NCBI GenBank assembly: GCA_964035575.1
Contig: OZ037853.1
Span: 1,210,501 to 1,274,500, forward strand
DNA length: 64,000 bases
Source: Rhynchopus sp. YZ270_cl-10
Lineage: Eukaryota > Euglenozoa > Diplonemea > Diplonemida > Diplonemidae
Direction of reading: 5' to 3'
A program made the translations under genes and the position numbers. Shown here piece after piece: positions 44,844 to 55,240 of the stretch. Position 1 is the first letter of the stretch. The number at the start of each line of letters is the position of its first letter. Below the pieces are notes generated by a model. That model saw only the letters and a program-made list of their open reading frames with translations. It did no database searches and was not told the DNA's origin.

Positions 44844-45483
44844 CAAATGAATAAAAAATGTTGAAAGGAAAAAGGAAGAACAAAACAGTGTGGTGTACAA
44901 CAGGGACTATAAAATTTGCTTGAGCTGAACGTTTCAACCCCTCTTTATTTTGCGAGCGAGAAGGAGGTCCTTCTCCCTGTACACCAACCCAAGACTGTCT
45001 ACCAGAGCTCTGACCAGCGATCCTCTGCCCCCTTCGTCTCCGCAGTGATCCGTCTTCGCCACAAACTACTGTGCCGTGGTTCCTCCTACCCATTTCAACC
45101 GAGAGGAGTTCCTTCGTCCTAGTTCCTTCACATAGTTTGGGCAGAGGCTCAGGCGGAGTCAGGGCCTGCACCAACAACCATCAATACTCACGTCAATCGC
45201 GTTGCAGCAGCTCACACAACCCTCCTCCTCCTCCCTCACGACACTACACCTTCCACCTTTTATACTTTGTTTTTCACTTTATTTTGTCACAATCCTTCAC
45301 CAAAACAACCCCCCCTCACACAGTGGCCTGCAAGAGAGAGGGAACCGCACCCTCTCTCACACCCCCACACCTCTTCCCCACACACGATGGCCGCTTAAAT
45401 CTGTAACTCTTTTTATTCTTTCTCCTCCTCCCCCTCCCCTTCTCGCCCTCAACCCCAACTTTTTGTTTTCTTCCCCCCCCTGC
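44844..45483. other. Upstream region of the kinesin gene
   Basis: No gene. 45190-45480 is rich in C and T, ending CTTCCCCCCCCTGC directly before the ATG at 45484. This is a plausible leader or promoter region, without a recognisable TATA element. Confidence 0.45.
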
Positions 45484-48400
45484 ATGGGAGGAGGGAAGAG
45501 CAAACCCAGCCCGAGTGAAAACTATACACCAGCCCCGCTTGAGGGGGACTCGAAAGAGGACCAGAAAGGCGAGGACAGGGGGTTACCACCGGCGGCTCCG
45601 GCCGTCGGCGCGGAGGTCGTAAGCGAGGCTCCGTTGAGGAAGGCGAGCGTTGCGTCGGACACCACCGTCACCACTACCACCACCACCACAACTTCACCAC
45701 CCCCCCCACAGTCACCGCCACCACCACACCGCGGCTCCACCCACAACGAAACCGTCGTCGAAGAAGTCACCAAACGAGACTCGATCCGCGAGGTAGTTGA
45801 CTCCCCGAGGTCCCCGCAGACCCCAGGAACCCCTGCACATCCCCCACCACCACCGCCGCCGCCACAAAAGCAAATGGCCCCAGGTGGTTCACCGTTTGAG
45901 GCGGAATCCGACCGCCCCCGCAAGAAGCTCCTCAACGGCGCGAACATTGAGTTCCGCTATCCCTCTGGCAGCAAATACTGCGGCTCATTCAAGGACGGAA
46001 AGCTGCATGGCCATGGCCGGTATATTTACTTTCCTTCGGGGGATGTGTATGAAGGTGAGTGGTGGAACGACATGAAACATGGCCACGGAACATACTTATA
46101 TGAGTCTGGCGACCGATACGTTGGGGAGTGGAGGAACGGGAAGAAGCACGGTCGTGGGAGCTACACTTTTGCCTCAGGAGATGAGTACGTCGGGGAGTGG
46201 CGTGCCGACAAAATCCACGGCTACGGCGTCTTCGTCATCGTACGCAACGGGAACCGCTACGAAGGGGAATGGAAAGACTCATACCGCCACGGCCACGGCG
46301 TGCTCCTCTCTGGCAACGGCGACCGTTATGAAGGCCAATGGGCGCGCGGAAAAGAAGAAGGCATGGGCGTTCTCGCATACCTTAACGGCAACCGCTACTG
46401 CGGGGATTGGAAGCTTGGACAAATGGACGGAAAAGGGGTTCTAATTGAACAGGATACACGGTACCTGGTTGAGCACATTTCTGGGTATATGATTTCAAAT
46501 GTTCCAGCGGATCCGAATGACATAGACCCGGAGTGGGCTGCGGTGTGGCAGTTTGCGGAGGCGCATTTGCGGTCCCTTCATGAGGCGAAGGATGAAGCAG
46601 CGTTGGGTCGTGAGCGTACCGCAAGCAATGCTGCGGGGATTACGTATAGTGAGGTGGAGGCGATCCGGAAGGAGCGGGACGACCTGCGTGTCCGGGTGGA
46701 GGAGCTGCTCCGGGTGCGTGCCGACGCAGACACGCTTGATGAGAATGAAATGAAGGAACGGATCCTGCAGATGTCCACCGAAGCTGACGCCTCTGCCAAG
46801 GAGCTGAATGAGTGCAGAACCGTTCTCGATGCTGCTGCCAGCTCTCTTGAAGAGAAAGACGCCGAGCTCGCAACCCTGCGTGAACAGTTAGAGGCTGTTG
46901 CCACATCCGTCCGGCATGCGTCCGCAGCAGCGGCAGGCGGTGACAGCGACGACAACATCGGTGAGGAGACTGCAAGCCTCGAACGGCTTCGGCAGCTGGA
47001 GGCGCAGCTCGCCCTGGCGAAGCAGGATGCCCTCAAGGAAAAGCAGACCGCAGCCACGCACGAAAAGACGATACAAGAAATGACAAAGGCGGCTGCAGGG
47101 GCCAAGACCGTGGAGGACCCCTCTCTTAAGGCCAAGGTGGCGGCGCTCACGGAACAGAACGCAAAGCTGCAGGAGCAGGCCGAAGGGCTCAAGGAAAAGC
47201 TAGCGCACGCTGCAGACCGGAAGGAGGACATGCTGGAGCTTCAGGTATGGAATCCTTTAAGATTCACACAAGGACTACATTCAACTCTCACAAGCTTTGA
47301 GACGTCTCTTCAGATACTTCGAAATGGATGTAGAGGCTACATGGTTGGTGGGGGCACCCGATGGACGAATGTACCAAAAAATGCACTGTTTACGAGAGGG
47401 CTTTGTTCCTTTCTCTGGAGTTAAAAACATAAATCTAAAACCACCTAAAAAAAGGAAAGGGTGCACGTGTTGACCCTCTCAAATACTTTCAATTCTGTGA
47501 ACTGAAAGTATATGAATCTAACTTTCTCTGTTTTTCTTTGTCCAAACGTCAAGTGGATGCGTACTAATTTTTTGAAAATGGGTATTATATTGCAACATTG
47601 ATCAGTCGGGGTAGAGAGAAGCAAAACCCCCATTTTAGATACCATCGCGCACACTCTCTTGCGATACCCACACCCCCACACACATTGTACAGCTTCCAAT
47701 ACTCCCCTTCACTCTATCCTCACTCCTCCTTACCCTCTTCACAGGCACGCCTCGAACTTGCCGAGGCAAGCTCCCTTGACCACAACGGTGCACGCAAAGA
47801 GCTGCAGGCCGCCTACGATGCGAACAAAGAGCTGCAAGGCAAACAGTCAGCGTGGCAGACACGCGAAGCCGAGCTTCTCGCCGACCTGAAGTCCCAGCGC
47901 GAGAAGACCGCACGCTCGCAGGAGCAGATCGAGGCCATGAACCTGCAGTTCGAGTCAGACCTCGCTGCTGCAGGCTCCTCCAACGACGAGAAGACGCAGG
48001 ACCTTACCAACCGTATCGCCGAGCTCGAGGAGAAGGTGAAGAAACTCAAGAAGAAGCACAAAGACACAGAGACGAAGCTCACCGCCGCCGACACCAAAAT
48101 ACAAACCACTCTGCAGGAGCAGACCAACCTCCACCAGAACATCGCAGCTTTGAACACTCAAATCGCCGACAACAACGCAGAGTACACACGCAAGGCGGAT
48201 CTGGTCGAAGGCCAGCTCAAATCCGAGAAAGACAAAGCCAGACGCCTCTTCAACACTATCGAAGACATGAAAGGCAAGATTCGCGTCTTCGTCAGGACCC
48301 GCCCCTTCCTGCACACAGAGAAGGCGCGGAAGGACAAAATGGTAATATCATTCCCTGACGAAATGACGGTCGCAGTAAACGACGAAAAGACGTTAAAAGA

Positions 48401-51400
48401 GAAGAAGGAGTACCTCTTTGACACGACCTTCCCTGCAGACAGCGCGCAGGAACGCGTTTTCGATGAATGCAAGCATTTAATCCAGAGCGCTGTCGACGGC
48501 TTCAACGTCTGCATCTTTGCGTACGGCCAGACAGGGTCTGGCAAGACCTTTACCCTGGGAGGCTCCCCAGACAACCCAGGGGTCGCCCCGCGCTCGATGT
48601 CCGAACTCTTTCAAATTGTTGAAGTCATGCCGCTCACGACATACAGCATTTCATGCTATATGGTCGAGCTCTACAATGACAAACTCAATGACCTGCTTCG
48701 CGGGGTAACCAGCAGTGTCCCCGAGGAACAGCTCAGCCCCGAAGGCGATGCCCCGATGAACGCAAAGGACGCAATCTCGCAGGCCCTCGCAAAGGAGGCT
48801 GCCAAGGATAAAGAGAAGGAAGGCAAGGCGCCGCGTCTGGATATCAAGAAAGACCAGAAGGGGACGGTGACGATTCCGGGGGTGAACATCGTGAGGGTGG
48901 CGTCATTGGCGGAGTTATCGGAGGTGTACCTGACAGGGCAGAGCAAGCGGAATGTGCGCATGACGAAGATGAACGACGCGTCGTCAAGATCGCATCTGGT
49001 GTTCTCGATTCTGATTGAAACGACAAACACAGAGACGAAGCAGACCGCGTGTGGGAAGCTCAGCATTGTCGACCTAGCCGGGTCCGAGCGTCTCGCCAAG
49101 ACTGGTGTCGAAGACCCCGCCGCCATCGCCGAGGCGCAGAACATCAACCTCTCGCTCACGGCGCTCGGGAATGTGATTTCGGCGCTCTCGTCGGGGCAGA
49201 AGCATGTGCCCTATAGGGACAACAAGCTGACGATGCTCATGAGTGATTCGTTGGGAGGCAACGCAAAGACTCTGATGTTTGTGAACATCAGCCCCGCGAA
49301 CTACAACACTGAGGAGACGATCAGCTCGCTGAACTATGCGTCGAGGGTGAAGTTGATTAAGAACAACCCGGCGGTATGTTGGGGGTGTATTTGCATTGCT
49401 TCATGTTTGGATGTGGGAAAAAACATAATAAAACCTATCCTCGAACTTTTACACAAATGGTTTCATTGAACGCATCCAATCAAAAGGGCAATAGAGAACG
49501 ACAATGAATATGACAACAGAGAAGAGAGGAGAGAGGATACAATACTGATTTCTGAATAAGACACACGAATTCATCATTCGAACCGAAAAGGTCCGATCCT
49601 TGCGGTTTGTATTATGTCCTTACAGCCGTACGCCGCTTCATCTGTTGTAAACAAAAAACTTATAGTGGAGCACACTCTAGGGTGGCTACACTAATACAAC
49701 CAAGTTTTCAAAAAACATTTTTTTTACAGAAAACAATCGAGACCGCTGAGATCAAGCGCCTGAAGGCGATGATCACGAAGCTCAAGGGTCAGGTATGGCA
49801 CGCATCATGGCAGCTCTAAGAGATGCAGAGCAAACACCACAACCCCACAACACCTAACACCTGGGCCATATTCTGCGCAAGAATTACCCTCACTCGGCAT
49901 CAACGAACACCTACCAAACACCATCACCACAGTCCGCAATGGATGACTACCAGGACATCAACGACGCAAACCAGAACAACGGTGGAGCGCCCGAGGCACC
50001 AAAGGTATACACAAAGAGACGTCTGTTTCATGGTTGCACAGTGGGGTGCCCACCCCGGTACAGCCATTGTACCAAGGGTACACTGTCACGAGAGGGCTTT
50101 GTATTTCAACCTTTTCTTTAAGCTAGCGCAACTTGCAGGACCCTTCGCCAAAGCTTCATTGGCTGGAAAAAGGTGGCGCCGCTGTGCCTAAGATATGCAC
50201 CGCCTCATGAGGCTTCCTTTTTGCCACACCTTCTGTTACGCACAGTACTTTCTGCTTTCATCTGTGGCTGGCAGCGTACTGTGGGTCAGGAGGTTCTGCC
50301 ATAACTCTTTTTTACGCTCCGTCCCAAATTTTTGTCCACACATACGATAAAGTAATAGTTACTCCACTAAATAAATCGAGCAAAAATATGGTGAACTCAG
50401 CGGAGCCCGGTTTTAAAAGTGCCAAAAACGACCTTTTCGTTTTGACGCATTGTGACTTCCTCAAATGCACTTTTCAAGGGTAAAAAATTCGGGTTTTCTA
50501 AGCACAACCAGTGTTAAGTCAAAAATTTTCGCGAAAAAAAAATAGATTTTTTTTGACTCTAGATGCCGGAACCCAGAAACGTCCATTCGAGCAATTTTTT
50601 TTTGGTTTTGACACACCCTGTGCCCGCCAGGCATAGTCTGTACAAAGTGATTTTTACCTGGATTTTTGCCTGTATTTTCCTTAAGGAAAATACATAGGGA
50701 ATTATCTTACGCTCCGTCCCAAATTTTTGTCCACACATACGATAAAGTAATAGTTACTCCACTAAATAAATCGAGCAAAAATATGGTGAACTCAGCGGAG
50801 CCCGGTTTTAAAAGTGCCAAAAACGACCTTTTCGTTTTGACGCATTGTGACTTCCTCAAATGCACTTTTCAAGGGTAAAAAATTCGGGTTTTCTAAGCAC
50901 AACCAGTGTTAAGTCAAAAATTTTCGCTGGGGGGTCCGCCCCCCAGACCCCCCCAGTCGCTTCGCGGCTAAGGGCTGGGCCAGGCCTGCCCTTCGCCGCG
51001 TAGCGCCTGGGGGGTCTTTTTGTTCTGGATATACAGATACATTTGTTGTGTTCGAGAACAAGCTCAAGGTACAAATGGGGTGGCACTTTTATTGCCGAAA
51101 ACCGTGAGTGTGAACGATGGCCCATGGACTACAACGTCCTAGTTGCCACCTGTGACTAGTCATATGACAAGGTGCTTGAGCAGTTACATGACCAGACTAA
51201 CTCACGACAAGACCCCTGTATGAAATGAGTGGCGTTAGGCCTTGTCATGTGACAGGGGTCTTGTTATACTGTGTATACTACCTGTGTGTGACCATACCCC
51301 AGATGGTCTGAAGAGTGATCTGACCATATTCTCCAGGTACAATATATACCCGGAGAATCCATTGGAGCAAGAATTTTGCACTTTTGAGCACCACAGATTA

Positions 51401-52046
51401 CATACTGCCATTTTTGCGGCCATAATATTTTTGAAAATGGCAAAGACATTTCCTTAAGGAATTACAGGGCACCAGGGTCCCTCTCTCTATGGGTTCTGAG
51501 GTTTTAGTCACTCAACGAATCTGCTCGATTTTTTTTGACTGTAGATGGGAGGTACCCCAAAAAATCAATTAAAGCAAGATTTTTTCAGTTTTGAATAGTT
51601 GTTCTTTATTTAGAAAAGTACCCAGTTTGGACAAAAATTTGGGATTGAGTGTTACCTTTTTTTTTGGGGGGCATTTCTTTTATTGTCGCCTCTCTGCAGG
51701 AAGGGGAAGGGATGAGCGCTGTGTGACTGAGTGTAGGGATGCGTTCAAGAATTAAACTCTTCCCCCCAAAACCCCCTTTCATCTCTAGTTTTCTTTATCC
51801 AAACGTCGAGTGGACGCGTAATAATTTTTTCCACCTCTCTGCAGGAAGGGGAAGGGATGAGCGCCGTGGTGGAGGGGGCAAAGGCCTTGAAAGTTGCTGG
51901 AGCGAGAAGAAGGTATGTAGACTGCGTGGGGTTTTTTGGGAGGTTTTTTTTGGGCCGTGGTGGCTAGTTTGACCACACCGTACCATTTTTAAAACAAAAT
52001 AATTCTAATGTTTGAATCCAGGTCTGTCTCACCTCGTCCCGCCTAA
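45484..52046 (+). CDS. Kinesin-14 family motor with N-terminal MORN repeats
   Basis: Proposed exons 45484-47244, 47745-49373, 49730-49792, 49933-50004, 51845-51912 and 52022-52046 keep frame and give ~1205 residues. MGGGKSKP is a possible myristoylation signal. A Thr/Pro-rich stretch is followed by seven MORN repeats (~160-320; YEGEWWNDMKHGHG type), which usually bind membranes or cytoskeleton, and a coiled coil (~345-760). The neck FNTIEDMKGKIRVFVRTRPF and the C-terminal position of the motor (~764-1130) indicate a kinesin-14, probably minus-end directed, closest in motif to the KCBP type. P-loop GQTGSGKT is 848-855; NDASSRSH and DLAGSE are the switches. There is a ~50-residue acidic/Lys insert near GVTSSVPEEQL. 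The first four exons are secure. The 3' end is not: an exon at 50139-50210 ending in TGA is an alternative to the last two, which give ...ARRRSVSPRPA. Confidence 0.8.
47245..47744 (+). other. Kinesin intron 1
   Basis: GTATGG donor and a pyrimidine-rich CCTCTTCACAG acceptor join frames in phase 0. About 47526-47580 carries part of repeat family F (CCAAACGTCAAGTGGATGCG). About 47388-47412 has the GAGAGGGCTTTGT word also found at 50091 and 53161. Confidence 0.75.
50139..50210 (+). other. Alternative 3' terminal exon of the kinesin gene
   Basis: After the acceptor AACTTGCAG, 23 codons (DPSPKLHWLEKGGAAVPKI start) end at TGA in phase 0 with the exon ending at 50004. Using it would give a protein with a different C-terminus and avoid the transposon-bearing intron downstream. 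Only transcript data can decide between the ends. Confidence 0.35.
50313..50532. repeat. 220-bp direct repeat, copy 1
   Basis: Identical base for base to 50708-50927, with a 175-bp spacer. Both copies start with the same mariner-type end, so this is a partial duplication or a nested insertion of the same family. Confidence 0.9.
50708..50927. repeat. 220-bp direct repeat, copy 2
   Basis: Identical to 50313-50532. It is followed by a GC-rich palindromic segment instead of the A-rich tract that follows copy 1. Confidence 0.9.
51040..51240. repeat. Repeat with an inverted partner at 60905-61030
   Basis: CTAGTTGCCACCTGTGACTA, GTCATATGACAAGGTGC and GGCCCATGGACTACAACG recur as reverse complement, with scattered changes, at 60905-61030. 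GACTAGTCATATGACAAG is itself palindromic in part. Confidence 0.7.
51689..51864. repeat. 31-bp duplication of a splice acceptor around a family F repeat
   Basis: The 31 bases from CCTCTCTGCAGGAAGG to GATGAGCGC occur at 51689-51719 and 51834-51864. Between them lie 114 bases of family F (GGGATGCGTTCAAGAATTAA ... GTGGACGCGTAATAATTTT), also found at 24150-24240 and partly 47526-47580. This looks like an insertion with target duplication, and it has doubled an exon's 3' splice site and first codons. Confidence 0.75.
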
Positions 52047-55000
52047 GCTGTCGCAGCGCGTAGACCACCGAAAAAGAAAAGTGCAAAAAAGAAGAAATGT
52101 TGTCACAAAAAAAATATCAGTGAAAGACTGTGTGGCAGGTATATGCTAAACTAATTGTCTCCGGCATCACTTAGACGCGTATAATAGGGGAGTTCATCTT
52201 CGGGTGTCTGCACTGAAACAACCAAGTTTTCAAATTGGCAAAAAAATTGGACAGTGGAGATTGCACAAACTGTGGCAGCACAAACCGATGCAGCTACACT
52301 GCTCCAACAATTTATCAAAAAAAAAAAGAGAGAAAAAAAATGCCGTGTGTTGTATTTTTGTAATGGTATCTCACGTCTGTCCACACTGTCAAAAAAAGGT
52401 GTGCCATCGTGTGAGAGAATTCCACCAGAAGTTTCCTAATTTTCTGTTTTTTTTTTTTTTTTTGTCTCAAACATCTGCCATCTTCAGGCATGAGATGGTG
52501 CTGTCTGTACAGTATCGTAACCTTTCAACAAAAGGTGCCATTTTAATTGTACAGAAAGTTGTCTCTTAGCTCTTTTGGCGGGGGTGCTTTTTTTCGTTAC
52601 AACAAGATTGTATTTCATTGTGATTTTCAACCCTTTCCCCTTTTCAAGATGTATGTGCACGAAAGGCACACCCATTCTTTACAAGTGTTTCTTTTCTTTC
52701 ATGATTTTTCTTCCCTCCCCTCGAGAATTTTTTTTCCAAAAAATTCTTCCGCAAAAAAAGAGGAAAAAAACAAGACAAATGTGGAGCGAATACTTTCCTG
52801 AGTTAAAAGAAGGCCTACGTTGATCATTCCAGTAGGTGTAAAGGACTGTCGATACAGCAAAAAACAAAATGCTTGAGAGACTCGTTCCTCTTTGCTTGTT
52901 GCTCAAAAGACTATAAACGGGAGGGGAAGTAAAGGCTGTTGTTTGCTTCCACTTCCTGAGTTTAAAAAAGGCCTACGTTGATCATTCCAGTAGGTGTACA
53001 GTGATTGTTGATGCAGCAAAACAAAACACAAAACAATACACAACAAAATATGCGCGACCCTATTCACGTCAGAAATATCATTAATTGAGTCTAACGTGTG
53101 GTTGGTAGGGTGTCCACCCCGGTGGTGCACCGGTCATGTACCAAGGTACACTGTTCAGGAGAGGGCTTTGTATTTCAAGTGTGTCCGCCGCTAGTGTACG
53201 GTGAGGCGTTTGCACTTTCAACGTCTCTTTATAACCATTTTTTTTTTGTCCGGCAGTGCGCAAAGTACAATACCCGGACTACTTGATTCGCCGAGCGGTT
53301 TGTGTAACCGCCTCCGTTCTCTTACGGTACGGAACACCCACTCCCCACCCTTTGCGTGATGCTCGACTGAGATGCGTTTTAGCAACTACTAATTTCTTTT
53401 TGCCCGATTTCCCCCAGAATCAGAGCGTGTACAACATCGGTACGAAAAGCACCACACAAAAAAAAATCTCCCACCGTGGAGTGTCAGTGTCTGCGTCCCA
53501 GAGGCGTTTTGCACATATCAACTTCATCTTTTTTTTTTCCCGGCCCTCTCCCTTTTTGTTGAATATTTCGCTCGCGATCCCTTCTCCCTCTCCCGTGGTC
53601 CCCCGCCTTTCTTTTCCGTTTTTTCTCTTTCGGTGACATGACACTTGTGACATATGTGATCTGGGGTGAGGAAGCGTTCCAACTTTTCAACCTCTTCCCC
53701 AATTTACCTTTCACGCCTTTTTTACCCTCCCCCGTTTTAGAATCAACAGAGAGTGTACGTTAAGATTTCTCTACGGGATAAAGAACACACCATGTGTTCC
53801 CTCCACGAGAGATGTCGTCACTAAAAAAAATAGCACATTTTTGTTAAATTTTCAATACTTTTCAACCTCTCTCTTTATTTTTTTTTGAATTGCCAAAAGT
53901 AAAGAAGCAATACTCTGCCAGGGGGTGTTTTTTCCCCCCCCCCTCATCTCCCCATCTCCCCGAGAAAATCCAAAAAAAAAAAAAATACAATATTCGGAAA
54001 TTTCGCCCCCTCCCCTTCTCTCTCCCTCCTCACACAAACTCCCCCCCTTCCCCCTGGGAAAATCCCTCAGCTGTGGTCAAACTATATCTTTCCAGTGTAT
54101 AATTGAACCCAGTTTTAAAAAAATGAAGCAAAAAAACAGAAACAAAAAGGAAAAAACGAAGAAAAAAAATGGATTGTTTTTTGCCCCACTCACGTGGTCC
54201 TAGAAACAAACAAAAAGAACAAATGACAAATCTCCTCCTTTTTTCCAGTTTCCTTTATATTAGCACACTTTTTGATGTGGGTAGCGTAACAAAACATCAG
54301 ACGAAAAGAGTCAAAACGAGTGTTCGTTTGTCACCTGAGGCCTCTGTTGTGGTGTAGCCTTTTTCCTATGTCCTGTATCTTATGTCCTTGCTGAGGGAGG
54401 TCGTGGGGGGCTTCGCCATATCCCTCCCTGGGTGTTCCTCTCTAGAGAGTGATGCCTCTATACCACTTCGTGCATTGACGTCGCTCCGATTTCTCAACAT
54501 CTTTTGTGTAGAGGTAGGGACAACTTAGCTCCTGTCCTGGATTATCGTTTTTTTCAGAAAACAAAATAATAACAAGGTTCTAGCGTGTAGCGCGTTCTCT
54601 AACGTGCTCTTTACGTTGTGTCATCATCAAAGCTGGTTTCGGGTTTCAGGCAGTTAGATTGCATACCAAATCTAGCCATTCATTGCCTTGCTGTGCTTTT
54701 GTTCTCTTCATGTGTCGGGAGACAATGGAGAAAACAGAACGCACAGTCCATGGAGACAGAAGAAGGCGCAAACCCCAACCTAGCTTCTGTCCGCTGAATC
54801 ATCGTTTTTTTTCAGAAAGTCATTTCGCTTCCCCCTTAATTCTGTGCTCTAAAATTTCCCGAGGAATTAATAGCCTGATCCTGGCGACTCTATGAAAGCG
54901 CGTCCAACCAGCCGTTCAAAAACACTCCCTTTTAACCCGCATTTGTATACACACCAACACCATCTCAGGGCAACAAAAGGTGGGGGTATTTTTCCCTCCC

Positions 55001-55240
55001 CTCCCCTCCCCTCAAAAACAATCCCAAAAAACACACAACCTTTCCCCCCTCCCTCCCCCCCGATCCCACTCCCCTTCTTCGGGGGGTAAGCCCCCTGTAG
55101 TGTAGATTGCCTTTTCTGTTGAAGGTAGCTAGTTATAGATATTTTTTTTTGACTCAAAGTTTTGAAAAAAAAGTGTACAAACGAAAAGAATTGAATTTTT
55201 TTAAAGGGGGGGAAAAAGATCGACCTAATTTTGAGGAACT
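52047..55240. other. Spacer between kinesin and the next gene
   Basis: No gene supported. It holds the TTCATCTTCGGGTGTCTGCACT family word (about 52191), a direct repeat AAGGCCTACGTTGATCATTC with CAGTAGGTGTA at about 52811 and 52968, an inverted member of the CAACAAGCAA family (52865-52950), the GGTACACTGTTC and GAGAGGGCTTTG words (53148-53172), the family D word GGTGAGGCGTTTGCA (53200) and family A copy 3 (53655-53768). TCCTGG/CGCTGAATCATCG-type words near 54535 and 54790 form another weak pair. Confidence 0.5.
53655..53768. repeat. Interspersed repeat family A, copy 3
   Basis: Nearly identical to 3528-3642 and 9245-9360. Confidence 0.8.

Larger units (their letters stand above)
50315..51652. 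mobile_element. Mariner/Stowaway-type element in a kinesin intron
   Basis: The left end CGCTCCGTCCCAAATTTTTG and a right end with its complement (GGACAAAAATTTGGGATTGAGTG) are flanked by TA (50313-50314 and 51653-51654). The CTCCGTCCCAAA core resembles the ends of plant Stowaway MITEs and mariner-like elements. A second, identical left end starts at 50710. A GC-rich palindrome (GGGGGGTCCGCCCCCCAGAC) is at about 50934. No transposase frame was found. A diverged relative of the left part lies at about 60010-60165. Confidence 0.65.

Noticed and set aside
50313-50927. Pair of LTRs around a short element
   Set aside because: The 220-bp repeats begin with a mariner-type inverted end, not TG...CA, and the spacer has no primer binding site or coding part.
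53340-53460. Possible exon after CTACTAAT...CCCCCAG at about 53425
   Set aside because: The acceptor looks good, but no flanking coding sequence or partner donor could be found in frame.
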